Counted from the stretch's first letter, positions 21,208 through 33,148 are shown. The stretch: DNA of 64,000 nt from Adiantum capillus-veneris (GCA_014529385.2 CM043955.1:149249640-149313639), one strand, 5' to 3'. The notes: a model not told the origin generated them from the sequence alone. Numbers and translations are program-made.

Positions 21208-22817
21208 GTATACAGGTATACAGGATTTACAAAGCAGCTACAAGCGCCAAAAACAAAGAAAAACAAAAATTATATTACAAGGGCAGTGTCTTACATGATT
21301 TTGCAATTTTTATGTTTGATTGCGGATATTGATAATATTTATGCCGTTATATACCTTGTTTAGCAACAAGAAGAGATCGAATGATGAATTTGGGTCTCTA
21401 GACGTGTAAATATCAGTAAATAAGAGTGTGTTTGGAGCTAAAAAGTGAAAAAAAGTGGTAATCCAAGTCCAGAAATCACAAATAAGTGTATATTCATATA
21501 CACAGGGTTACCAGCTATTTATTGTGTATGTTTGGAATTTTTTGGCTTCAATTTGCTATTTTTCTTTATTTTTTATGATTTTCTTAATAAAAGTAAAAGA
21601 AAAATAAAAAAGCAGGTGAAACGAGATCAGAAAAAAGAAAAGAATAGATGGTGATGATCCTAATGACAAGGGCAACCCATGGTAAAAATTGAGTACAATT
21701 CGGGAAAAGTTGCGGAAAGCCCGAAATGACAGAATTTTGGCAAAGCGGACAAATTTCTCAGAAACAGGTCAAACGGAGTCCAAATTGAGAAATTTCAAAT
21801 CCTAAAGTGCATTTCACGACGAGATAGGAGCACATGTCAAATTTGGTAACAAGTGATCCAGAAAGTCCGAAGTTAAGTATTTTTCACTTCACTTTCAAGC
21901 TCATTTCCACTATTACCTTCTTGGAGAGAGCAAAGAGCACGCAGGAGCATCCAACCTTCTACAGCCTTCTACGACTGCTACGAGAGCTCAGAGGACACCA
22001 GACATGAGAGGTAGACTCGTTGCCATAAGCTTTTGATGCTTATCATTAACTTTTGTCGCGAAAACTGACCAAAACCAAGAAACAAGAGCAGACGGGGAAT
22101 GCGGTAGAATGCTAGGTAGTGGCACAACCGCATAATCAAACCTTGCAAGAACTTATAGGTGGGTTACCCTAGTATAGAAGATGGGTTTCTAACACTCAAA
22201 GCTCGAGAAAGAACAACTAGAAAAATCCTAGGTCAACAGAGCCTGCAAGAGGCAAACAGGAAAAAGTTGTCGAAACGACACAAAACTTCTCAGGAAGCTT
22301 AACAACATCGAGGGCAATGCAACCATGGAGTATCTCCAGGTTTGGACCACCAAAAGTAGGTCGGAACAACCGATTCGGCTGCGGACACACAAAGCGTCAT
22401 TTTGGCATAACGGCTGAAATTGACGACCGAATGAAATGAAACTTCACAAGCAGCTTCAAATATACATGGATGACTTATGTTTGCAAGCAAAACCCAAAAG
22501 AAAGCTGATTCACTTACTGATGGTGAAAAAGACGCTTTCGGGCAACCAAAAGGAGAAAGATGGAGAACGGGAAGCCAAAGTCAAGTTCAACCAAATAGAT
22601 GGTTTCACAACATATCCAATGAGTTGGAAATGCAACTCTCGAGAAGAAAAGTTGAAGAAATTCAACTCCAAGGCAAAAAGACGACTTCGGAGACTGAAAT
22701 GCCTATAAGGGGGCTTTTTAGCTGAACTAATGACTTTTTAAGTTGAAAACTAGTTAGCAGGGCTTAGGGCACTAGCACAAAGCATTCTTTGCACAAAAAG
22801 ACCAACATTTCAAGAAA
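21208..22817 (+). other. Untranslated spacer between pol frame and ORF3 leader
   Basis: I see no convincing gene. It is AT-rich to about 21650, then mixed. At about 22458-22480 it holds a stretch identical to the nucleotides around the RT active site (ATACATGGATGACTTATG, compare 17405-17427) in unrelated context. Confidence 0.5.
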
Positions 22818-23828
22818 AGACATCATACGCGTATGATGTCTCACAGCATGAATTTCACATCCATTTCAACATTTGAGTGCATAGCCGCATTCCACATGTT
22901 AATCACATCCTATGAACCAAGTATCATGAGAATTGGAGTTAGAAAACCCAAGGAAAACCAAAAAGACGCAAAGTAGGCCATAAAATTGATTTTTGGTCCT
23001 AATTTTGTCAAAATAACTCCAAACTCATTGAAACTTTGTAGGATTGTTGATTAACACATCTACAAGCTATCTGGAACCAAAAAGCACCATTTTGACACAA
23101 AAGACATCATACGCGTATGATGTCTATTTGCACTTACAGAGCCAAAACTGCTCATTTGTCATCATACATCCATTATATATATCTAATACATGCTACATAT
23201 GAAATTTGGAACCATTTGGTCAAGAGGATCACCCCATTAGCCCAATTGAGGGAAAATCTTTCACCTAAAGCCTATTTTTGGCCCAAATCCAACATACTCA
23301 AGTCCAAACCAAGATTTGAGTAGATATAGTCCTTCACTAGTACATGGGGAGTCCACAGAACCAATCCAACGCAAAATTGATGAAAAAAGACATCATACGC
23401 GTATGATGTCTCCAGAGCATTTTTAGTCCAAAATCTATCCAAACTTCATAAATCCACTGAATAAGCCTATCTAAAGCCAAATCCAAGCTTATAGAGAAAT
23501 TTGGTCCAAAAATACACTAAAAGACATCATACGCGTATGATGTCTCACTATGTGATTTTGGCACCTCAGGGCTTCAACCACCAAACAGAAGTGATCTACA
23601 TGCCATTTGAAAGTGAACCACCAAGTTTTATCCAATTTGGATCATAAAATCCAATTCCCTTTCAAAATTTTGCCAAGAGTCAGAACTGGACTAAACTGGC
23701 CAAAACTTGACCAAATGGGATCCAAACTCAAATCCAAGCATATGATAATCATGTATACACTATCAGCTACAAGCACAACCAATATGAAGTCATTTTGACA
23801 CAAAAGACATCATACGCGTATGATGTCT
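22818..23828 (+). repeat. Palindrome array before ORF3 (5 copies)
   Basis: Five perfect 24-bp dyads, the same sequence as before gag, at 22818-22841, 23102-23125, 23388-23411, 23522-23545 and 23805-23828. Spacings are 284, 286, 134 and 283 bp. The last starts 190 bp before the ORF3 ATG at 23995, against 191 bp for gag. Confidence 0.95.
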
Positions 23829-23994
23829 CCAGCATGATTTTGAGCCCATTTTGCATATTTTTTCACCTACCTTGCATCCTTAGGCCCTGAATAGCTCATG
23901 TTTCAATTTTCAAGTCATTTGGATAGTTAAAAGCTTCATTTCGGCTTTCAGTACTAAAAAGACGCTAACTTCTGAAATTGGAGTTACAGGATCC

Positions 23995-26900
23995 ATGGAT
24001 TCCACCAAGTTATCGGCAACGAAGAGAAAAAGACCAACAATCAAAGATGCTCTTGCAGAAGCGGCACCCTTTGACATTCCAGTAGAAACCCTCAAGCCAA
24101 CCAAAACTTGGGTGGAGGAAGCAGTATTGGAGAAAGAGGGAATAAAGATCTACCAGGGGACTTTCAGAGATCCTCAAGGGCAAGCGGTGGATGTACCGAT
24201 GATCCCACAGGAATTGGTAGATTATAGCAGGTCAGAAGACATCAGCAGGTACCTGGAAAGGGCAGACTTGCACAGTTTCTTCACCTCGAGACCATCAGGT
24301 GTGGATACAAGAAGAGTGTACGAGTTGGCAACATCCATTCAGAAGGATGGGAAAGCCACATTGAGAGAAAGTAGAAGTACAGATCACTCCACAGCTCATT
24401 GCAGACACATTGAAGTTGCACAACAAAGGGAGCTCTGTCAGGAAAAGAAGGGAGGCCATAGAGGTCTATGGATCCAAGAAACAGAATGCAACCTATGGAG
24501 ATATGGCGGACCAAAGAGCGGCAACCCTTTGCCGACTGTACAACCAGTTTCTCCATGTTTGCAGTAAAAGACCGCAAAAGTATACAACACCGCCCCATGC
24601 CATTGCGACCACCATCACATGGGCATTAAAGAGCAATATACCAAAAGAGGTGAATTACGCTCAACACATCCACGAGCAAGTAATTGCCATGCACAACGAG
24701 AAGCCAAAGTACATAGGAGGAGCGGAAATTCTGACAAGAATAGCTTATGAAGCTATTGGAGCTAGAGATCAGTGGCCAAAGGTTCCCTCCCAGAATGAGT
24801 GGCTTAGAGAAGCCGACGAGGAGGAAGAACAGCCCGAAGTATCCAAGAGGGCGTCCACAAGAGCACGCCGGAAACTAGAAATAGTTTTAGAACCTGAAGA
24901 GGAGGTGGACGAGCCGCTTATGAAGAAAATAAAGAAGAAGGTTGCTCCTAAGCAAACCAAAAGTCAGAAAGTGGCAAGAATGGAAAGACTAGTGGAGCAG
25001 TTTAGAGCAGAAAGAGCTCTAAAGGGTGACTTTGAAGAAAAGTGGGTGCCAGACCCCACCAAAGTCGGAACTAGCTCAGCCAGGCCACATGTCGATCAAT
25101 ACGATCAATATATTAAAGCTTATGAGGAGTCAGAGGCTATACTGGAGCCGCAACCTGTTGAGCCATACACTGAAGAGGAGGTACAGCTTTTAAAAGCTGA
25201 GCTGAAAAAGGACGACAAAGGGAAAGTAGATGAGTCTACTAAATCTCAAGAGAAAGACGGGCAAGCCAACAAGGGGAAAGCCAAGGAAGCTGAGGACAGA
25301 TACCCCTCTATGACTGATGTACCAAGCCCGAAGAAGACGAAAAATATCGTGGAAGAGACCACAATAGAGATGGACACAGATGATTTGGAAAAGCCGAAGG
25401 CCGAGACCAAAGAAAAGGAGATAGATCCAGTTCAGCAAAAGAGAAATGATTATGAGGATCTGGTAGCGATAGGATACACTGAAGCAGAGGCCCTTGAGGC
25501 AGTTTATGGGATCACCCTACAAAAACAAGATGATCGGAGAGGGACGAAGGAAAAAACAAAGAGTACAAAAGAAAGTGAAGAGAAACTGGACGAACAGAAC
25601 GTACTAGAAGAGCCGAAGCCAGTGGAGGTGGTGGCAGAAAGAGCTTTAGAGTTGACAGATGAAGATGAAAAAGACATGCACATGGTGCATGAACTGCTAG
25701 GCAAGATCAAAGAAAGATCCAGGGCAAAGGAAGTAGAGATTGAGACAGCCAAACAAAGGGAAGCGGAGTTGCAGAGGAAATTAGAGAATGCTATGACTGA
25801 GAATCTGAAAGTCATAAAGCATCACTCTATGACGCAGAAAACGAGAGAGACGGCTTGATACTCCAGCTAGCCGAGGCTTCAAGAGAGGTAACAAGTGCAC
25901 AGGAAGCAAAGGAGCGGATAGAAGATGAGTTGGAGGCAGCCAAGGATGAGCTCATTGAGCTAAGGGAAAGAGTCGAGCTCCAAGAAAGAACAATCACTAG
26001 ACTTAGGACTACCCCTAGAGCTAGCAGAGCAGGAACCGAACAAGAAGGAACTCTCATACCAGCTTTAGAAGACCAGATCCGAAGCTTACAAAGAGAGCTG
26101 AGATTAGAGCAAGTGCAAAGGTTGCACATTGCGGAGGGATCATTGGCCGCAGAGGAGAGGCTCACATTAGAAAATCAAACACTATGGACAGAGAATGAGG
26201 CCCTCCGCAAACAGCTCCAAGATCTACAAGAGCGACAAAGAAGAGAGACAGAGACACCACACGAAGAATCAGGTGGAGCAGCCATAGAGCTACCAGAAAC
26301 TGGAGAGGCAACCACAATTGAAGATCCAGCCCCAGCTCAAGAGGTGGTCTCGACTTCAGGAATCTTTGAAGAAGAAGAACAAAGGCTCCATGACCAAATA
26401 GAAAAGTCAGCAGAGGAGAGTGCCAAGGCAGAAATGGAATGGGAGAGGAGACTCCTCATCTCCATTAGACTTCAGGGATTAGACACAAAAGTGCTCCATG
26501 AAGAGTGGATGCAACCCAGCCTGCCTTTCCCTTTGATGAAATTTGAAGTGCTAAAGACGAAAAAGAGAATAGAGGAGGAGCAGTATGTCGCTCTTTACGA
26601 AGGCGACATCACAAAGGAGGAACAGTCAAAGAAGATAGTAGATTCACAACCTAGATGGAGGAAAGGTTGGCTGAACAAATACCCAGCCTACCTCATCTAC
26701 TTGGTGGAGGCACCAAAGGAGATTCGGGAGAATGCAACCTTCTGTCCGGTGCCAAGAGTCAGAAACTGGAAAGAGCATGGCAGGATTGCAGAAAAGAAGC
26801 CAAATTGGCTTAATTACCCCAGGATGCCAGGACCAAAGGCAGGAGAGAGAATAGGTAAAGCCTACATGGTGAAAACCCTAACGGGCACCATCAAGCTCTT

Positions 26901-27252
26901 TACTGGCTCTCCTGACCTTTCGTGTCAGATGCTCAAGAAAATCTGCAGGACTCTCTTAGCTTGCATTGAAGTGTTCGCGCCAGAAAAAGCCACGACCTCG
27001 AGTCTGCTATCGACGGCCGACACAATGACTGATATGATGTACGATCTTTCATTGCAGCCTTCTCCAAAAGTGTTACACCTCCTATACCAAAGGATTATGT
27101 TTTTGCCTAGCTTCCACATGCAAACATTCGAAGAAGCTTTCTACACCGGCTTTTTCACCCACGAAAGCAAAATATTCGGCCCAACCTTGACCATCGGCAA
27201 CCTACGATACGAATCACATTTGCAGATGCTCAAGACGACAGGACTTTATTGA
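23995..27252 (+). pseudogene. ORF3, extra 3' gene of the gypsy element, two frameshifts
   Basis: The ATG at 23995 opens a basic start with a KRKRP nuclear-signal-like motif. The frame shifts by one base between about 24350 and 24365 and again near 25800; around both points the neighbouring frames join into one continuous protein of roughly 1,080 residues. The first 250 residues (ISRYLERADLHSFFTSRP; later TYGDMADQRAATL and YIGGAEILTRIAYEAIG) resemble the extra ORF of Athila-type elements, a putative plant-transposon domain. An acidic/basic Glu-Lys region, then a long coiled coil (about 25700-26250) and a conserved-looking C-terminal domain (about 26450-27252) follow. No membrane segment or signal peptide is evident, so I would not call it an envelope. 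It ends 37 bp before the PPT. Confidence 0.7.
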
Positions 27253-27289
27253 CCAAGCATAAAAGTCATGTCAGGGACGACATGAACGC

Positions 27290-27301
27290 GGAGGGGGGGA
27301 G
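27290..27301 (+). promoter_or_regulatory. 3' polypurine tract
   Basis: GGAGGGGGGGAG abuts the TG of the 3' LTR. It is the expected primer for plus-strand DNA synthesis. Confidence 0.93.
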
Positions 27302-27586
27302 TGTTGAGCCAGCAGAGGATCACACCCACATTTTTGCTCACACTCATCATTTTGTAACCATTGATTGTAATAAATGTCTTTCCGACATTAATTTTGATTT
27401 GAGCCATTCATTAAGTAACGGGACTCAATTGAGTTTCCAGCTTGTAATCCCGAAGTAATTTCACTTGCTGATGTAATTAGTTAGAGATGTTCTCACCTCC
27501 AAGGCTGAGGTATATAAGCCAAAGTTTTTGTAACCTAAAGATTCAGATTATTAATCAAAGTGAGTTTTTGAGCGCCGTGACTGTGT

Positions 27587-27647
<61 letters not shown>

Positions 27648-28271
27648 TTATCTACTTGCTACGCGAGCTACGGAGCCGCCATTGGAGAAGCGACACCGCC
27701 ATTGTGTTAGCAACGGCGAGAGCTATGCACAGATACCAAGAGTGCGCGCTATCGGCTTCTATGTGTGGTAAGTTCCTACGAGCTTCGGTGTGAGTTTTCT
27801 TCCAACTCGTGTGTCGGAATGGAGCGTGCAGCATATCTATAGAACCACAACGAGTAGAGCTACACATTGGTACCATCGGGGTCAAGTTTCGATCACCTGT
27901 ATTTTTCGGCATGTCTTCATACGCGTTTATCGCACGGAGTGGTTATAGGTTGATTTTGCAGTTCAATTCTTTAGGGTGTTGTTCTTACCTAGTGTATAGA
28001 CTTCCCCTTGAGTTTGAAATCGATTCAACGATTCTAGATTCTGTTTCGTATAGCATTCGTTCGTAGTACGGATTTCAGTCACTTGCGTATTTTAGAACTT
28101 AGATTTGATTTCCTTAGTAGTGATTGTCGTTAGAAGGTCGAGTAGGTGATTTGACACCCACGTAGTTGTTTCCATGCGCCTGCGGGTCAAGATCCGTCCT
28201 CGTCTAACAAATTCTGTTGTTGGTTGAGTTCTCGCTATTTAGCTTCCGCTAGCGGCGTAACAGCCTTAACA
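27302..28271 (+). repeat. 3' LTR (970 bp)
   Basis: Near-identical to 9118-10137, starting TGTTGAGCC and ending CTTAACA. TATATAA at 27511-27517, (GA)n at 27589-27645 and palindrome half-site TCATACGCGT at 27917-27926. By eye about a dozen substitutions separate the two LTRs. Confidence 0.97.
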
Positions 28272-28276
28272 CAACT
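28272..28276. repeat. Target-site duplication, right copy (CAACT)
   Basis: Identical to 9113-9117 and directly after the terminal CA of the 3' LTR. Confidence 0.95.
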
Positions 28277-30707
28277 CTAACAATACAAGTACATTGGTAT
28301 CATTTTACAAAGAAGAATACTGATAGAATAAGGCCTCCAAATAGCAAGAAGCTCTAACACATCAACCTTCTTGGAGACTTGGTAACAACTTTGATGAAGG
28401 CAAGCCTCCTCTTGCTAGGTTAGCTTGTCCACAATTTTTTAGGGGCAAACAAACCAAGACACAAACCCTCATAGATGTTACAAAACACTAAACACACTCA
28501 CTTGAAAATATGGTTAGAACTGAGCCTCTCTTGGTATCACAAGTTTTAGAAGGAGTTCCATAAAGAAAACACCATGGTTTCTCACATTATCTCCCTCTCT
28601 CAAGTAGGGAAGAAATTCGGGAGATCTTTTTCCATGTGGAATAAAGAGGTGGATGTGGAAAATCCAATTCCCATGAGGAAAGCATAATGTCATAGTAGTC
28701 CCTTTGAGGGAAACTCAAGGGATAGTTTTCCCTAAGTTAGAAGTGGGATTGACAAATGGAAAATATTGTAAGTCTCCCTTTGAGGGAAACTTCTCCCTAG
28801 TGTAAAAGTGGGACTGTCAAGTTTACCTATATATGTGTAAGTGGGAAATTATTTCCTTCATGGGAGTCTTTATTTCATATCCCTTTTAGAATATTTAGTT
28901 TTCCTATTCCTAAAAGAGACTTTTCAATTATATCAAGGTTCTTTTGTTAAGAGCATACATTTGTCCTTTAATGTATGGAGTCACATTCTTAGTTAACAAT
29001 AGCATGTGTTGTAACAAATTAAGAAACATAATCATTGCATTATATGGAGCAACTCAATAGTCATGCATTTGTAGTATTCATGATAAATGCATCTCACATA
29101 ATAAGTGAAATTGAGAAATAATGTAACAAGTATTATTCATATTTGTGGCTAGCTCGAGTAGTTCTTTCTTAAAACTTATGTTTGCAATTACTCTTTATAG
29201 TAGGTTTTGATAACTTGAAGCATACTCATTCTTTAAATTGTGCTTTAAACTAGAGGATTATGGAATCACTTATGGAATGCTAAACCACATTAAAAATTGT
29301 AATTAGAAGGCTTTAACTTTACCAAAAAAAAATGGGTATCTAATATGGATGCATGAGATAGAATGCAATAATTCTTTGAGCTAGAAGAACTACTCACATG
29401 TCTTGGTTGAGCCTTTTACCTAAGCACATGCATATCAAAGGATATTTTCACAAAAGAATACACTTTGATTTAGCTATGTCAAATCAGAGGAACATCATTA
29501 ACTCAAAAGCATATTGACATAGAAAAATTTTCTTGAAAATAAACTTTTGTACTAATTCTTTGGTACATAGCGAACATGCATATTCCTTAGTGCCACTCTA
29601 TGGTGAAAGGTTGCTTTCCAAGGGATTGTTTCACATCAAATAAGTGCTAAGATATTGAATTTGTCGAGAGAAATAATGATTCTATCATCTATCATTTTTC
29701 TTTGGATGGATAACAATTATGGATATGCACAACAAGAAAGTAGGTGATACTTGAACCTTACATGTAAGGTATGCATAGAATATTAAAATCTCATACGAGA
29801 CCACAATTTGTTATATATGCTAAAACTAGTTGATGTGAATGAGAGGGATTGATCACATTAAGAAGGAAATTCACTTACACTTTGTGAATTCCAACCGATA
29901 TATGATGTATCTTCAACCACATCAATGTTTGGCTCTTGCACAACATTGATGCTACTTATGTACTTTCCGTTGAAGTTATCTTTCCTAACATCATGGCCAA
30001 CAGGGAGAATAGCACTTTTGATCTTCTACAAGCATAAACACAACAACACAGAGAATCATTTGGATATTATGATAGATAATTTTTGGTCCTTAAGACCTAC
30101 CTACAAGCTCAAGGTTACTTCCCAAGCTACAAATTTATACAAGTTTAAGGAGTAGTTTCACACAAGGAATGGCCCTCAATACAAGTTGTATTAAGGTGAG
30201 AAAGCAGTAATAATATTTAAACATTTTGAAATGTTAATATGTTAAGAGAAGTTTTTTAAGGATGCATCATATGTGATAATTTTTGCAATTAAGTAGAAAG
30301 ATGTATGTCTTGAAGGATTCCATGTACTAAGAGCTTATGTGTAAAGAGTTGGTTTCACTTAAGAAAACACTTCAAATAAGCTAAAAGATAATGAGAATCT
30401 TTCTTTTTTTAAGACAGATTCTATGTGATAATTTTTGCAATGAAGTATAGAGATATATGTCTTGAAGGATTCCATGTACTAAGAGCTTATGTGTAAAAGG
30501 TTGGTTTCACTAAAGAAAACATTTCAAATAAGTTAAAAGGTAATGAGAAACTTTACAAATGTAGGTAGTATCAATGTGTAATTTATGCACGTCCTCCATA
30601 GTAACAAGAAGTAATATATATCGTATACATGTTGAGAAGGCATGAGAATTGTCTCTATTCATTTGAATGCCCCCCGACATGGATTTTAGGACACATAAAA
30701 ACCCTTT
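28277..30707. other. Non-coding AT-rich DNA
   Basis: No gene can be supported on either strand. A CCCTTTGAGGGAAACT phrase recurs near 28698 and 28775, in a short internal duplication. A larger duplication at 30271-30551 is listed separately. Confidence 0.5.
30271..30551 (+). repeat. Tandem duplication, period 152 bp
   Basis: The block starting ATGTGATAATTTTTGCAA at 30271 recurs at 30423 and stays alignable for about 130 bp (shared: CTTGAAGGATTCCATGTACT and GAGCTTATGTGTAAA). About 90 % identical by eye. Confidence 0.85.
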
Positions 30708-32176
30708 TTATTTGAGAAGAGAAGATTGTAAATGACTCACAAGAGATGGAAAAGTGTGAGAGCTTTGAGGCCCTTCACCATCTACATGTCCATTTTGACC
30801 ATTGGGCTCATAAAGGATCATAAGACTATATAATAGGGTACATGGATCACTATTATACCATAAATTTGACGCTTTCAAAGCATCTTGCTTGCTGAATTTT
30901 TTTTCCATGTGGCTCCCTTCTGTACATTTGGTCATTGACATCCTTCAAAAGAGAGAGAAATTTAGACATTGAGAAACAAGAATAAAAAACAATAAATATG
31001 CAATTATCCTATTCTTACATCATGGTACCTAAATTCATCTACTCCATCTTGTATTAGCTTTGAGAAAGGCTTGGAACTTTGAGTTGGCATAACTTGCTCC
31101 ATAAAACCTTCTTCCTTCTCTAAGACATGGGTGGGTGGCTCACACTTTTTTCTTCTAGCATACACGGATGGAATTTCAATAACATCTCCCTGAAAAAAAC
31201 TCATGATTAATTTGCACAAGCATGAATTGGGATATATCATAACCTAATAAGTAAAAAGAAAAATTACCAATTGTATATTATGGATTACTTTGCCTCCACT
31301 ACTGGGGATAAATACAAGGTCCAAACCACTTCTTAGCCAAGCAACTTGCACCTCCCATACATCATAGTGTCATATGTTTGTTGATTTCATAGAAACACCA
31401 ACACCAAATTGGATCACATCATTATCAAACAAAGGGGTTTCAATGTATTCCTTTATGTCTCCTTGTTGCATATTGTAGAACCATGCTACAACTTGAGGAG
31501 ATAGGTCATGGATGGTTCCATATAGCTCAATATGATAACCCAATTGCTCCTTACACAAGGAACACACTTCACTAGGGGCATATAACCGTCGGCATCAAGC
31601 ATCTAGGTGTGCAATGCTAGCTTCACTCTCCAAACTAGTATGGTCCATCTTTTTAGTTTTTGTAAGTCATGTGGGGTTGGAGGAGCATGGCTTTTTTGGC
31701 TTTCTTTGATAGTGGCACCACTCCAATACTTTCAAGTAAACATCACTAGCATGCCATGAAATGGTTGTTTCCCCAAAATGAAAGGGCTTTAGCATGTACA
31801 TGTGTGCATTATTAAAGTTGTGGATGTGGTTTGCTTCATCTATATGGGTGCGTAGATTAATGTAAGCAAATTCAACCCCTACATTGAGGTCATGTTTGCA
31901 CGAATTTTGGATTACATCCATGCTTCTATTGTAAGAGGAATTTTGGTTCTTATAGAACCTCTCGAGTAAGGATTTACCTCTCAAAGGAAACAAGTGAGCA
32001 ACTATTGTTGGCCGAAAGATGCGCTCATAGGTTACTAGTAGAGCATCCGGATGCATGTGAGCATTGAAGTTGATAAACCTTGGCATTGCCCTTTCAAGAG
32101 CTAGAGCGTTGAAGTTCATGTTTGGAGCACCATTGATGCTTATGCTTGTGGTTGACCTTTCTCCATAGGCCGACAT
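30708..32176 (-). pseudogene. Spliced gene of unknown family with three in-frame TGA
   Basis: The ATG at 32176 opens a coherent protein (MSAYGERSTTSISINGAPN). Exon 1 runs to 31268 and is followed by two short introns with good sites: 31190-31267 (GTAATT...TTTTTTCAG) and 30943-31028 (GTACCA...TTTTGAAG). The frame is kept across both, and the protein ends at 30708. Exon 1 contains three in-frame TGA (about 31667, 31595 and 31370) with no frameshift. A Cys pair (VCSLCKEQ) lies in the middle, and HPDALLVTYERI and VAWLRSGLDLVFIPSSGG look like conserved globular sequence. I do not recognise the family. It may be transposon-encoded or a decayed host gene. No promoter or terminal repeats were identified. 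Confidence 0.5.
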
Positions 32177-32280
32177 GCTTACTTGATTAGCCTCATGAAC
32201 CCTTCACAAAACGAGAAACACATTGAGCATAGAGCAAAGTTCAAACATTTAAAAAGAATTCAAAATCAAAATCTAACTTC

Positions 32281-32308
32281 TATCTCTCTCTCTCTCTCTC
32301 TCTATACT

Positions 32309-32358
<50 letters not shown>
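32281..32358. repeat. Compound (CT)n-(TA)n-(TG)n microsatellite
   Basis: CT, TA and TG dinucleotide runs adjoin each other just upstream of the ATG of the minus-strand gene at 32176. Confidence 0.95.
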
Positions 32359-32359
<1 letters not shown>

Positions 32360-32361
<2 letters not shown>

Positions 32362-32560
32362 CAAGAGATGAGCAGGCGGAGCTGGGGGCAGCCAAGTCAT
32401 AGGGCCTCCATGCCCTCATCAATCAACTCACCATCCCTCTAAACGGCGTTAAGCTCCTGCAGTTGCCTCCCTCGCTCTGTTGGAGCATGCCATCCAACCA
32501 CGTTCACCTCAGCACTCTCGATCAGCTTCAAGCATTCATGGGCTATGGCTAGCAAGCAGC
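32360..32560 (+). other. Short coding-like fragment, unassigned
   Basis: GC-richer than its surroundings. One plus frame reads coherently (LHALINQLTIPLNGVKLLQ, then HVHLSTLDQLQAFMGYG) with few stops. It is too short to identify and could be a fragment of a transposon or gene. Confidence 0.25.
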
Positions 32561-32568
32561 TAGCTTCA

Positions 32569-32571
<3 letters not shown>

Positions 32572-32609
<38 letters not shown>
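32572..32609. repeat. (CT)n microsatellite
   Basis: CT dinucleotide run directly after the coding-like fragment. Confidence 0.95.
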
Positions 32610-32611
<2 letters not shown>

Positions 32612-32714
32612 CAAACAACTGATGAGCAAGTTAGTTGGAAGCCCACCATTGTTGACCATGGAAAGTGCTTGATCCTGCCATAGTGACAGCGGAATAGGTG
32701 TAGCTAGTATATTA

Positions 32715-32812
32715 GAAGCGTGGGTTCAATAGACGATAGCATCTCATGTGCAATGTTGCCCGAGAAGCGTGGGTTCAATAGACGATAGCATCTCATGTGC
32801 AATGTTGCCCGA
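32715..32812 (+). repeat. Perfect 49-bp tandem duplication
   Basis: Two adjacent identical 49-bp units starting GAAGCGTGGGTTCAATAGAC at 32715 and 32764. Perfect identity indicates a recent duplication. Confidence 0.95.
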
Positions 32813-32886
32813 GATCAGATCCATGATACATAATATTTATAGAGGAGAAGCGGAGCATATAATCAAGATGTCTTATGATGCAAGCG

Positions 32887-32949
32887 CTGTGTGTGTGTGT
32901 GTGTGTGTGTGTGCACATGCATGTGCATGTGTGTGTGTGTGCGCGCGCG

Positions 32950-33020
<71 letters not shown>
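32887..33020. repeat. (GT)n-(GC)n-(GT)n-(GA)n compound microsatellite
   Basis: Alternating purine-pyrimidine tract with a GCGCGCGC core, ending in GA repeats. The Cys/Val and Arg/Glu ORFs are repeat artefacts. Confidence 0.95.
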
Positions 33021-33023
<3 letters not shown>

Positions 33024-33148
33024 ATGCAGCTACAGATGAACGACCCTACACCATGAGCATGCACGTATAAGATCTGCAAGTTCTCAATCTGCAAGATGGA
33101 AATTGATGCGAGACTCATAGGGAGAGAGGTGACACTTGATGCACGACT

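Noticed and set aside
10676-23828. CRISPR-like interpretation of the regularly spaced 24-bp palindromes
   Set aside because: Spacers are 100-260 bp and uneven, copies are few, there are no cas genes, and the setting is a plant retrotransposon.
25504-26165. Ser-rich minus-strand ORFs opposite ORF3
   Set aside because: They mirror the Glu/Lys-rich coiled coil of the plus strand and have no motifs of their own.
23995-27252. Calling ORF3 an envelope gene
   Set aside because: No signal peptide, no transmembrane segment and no surface-protein features are visible; only the position matches.
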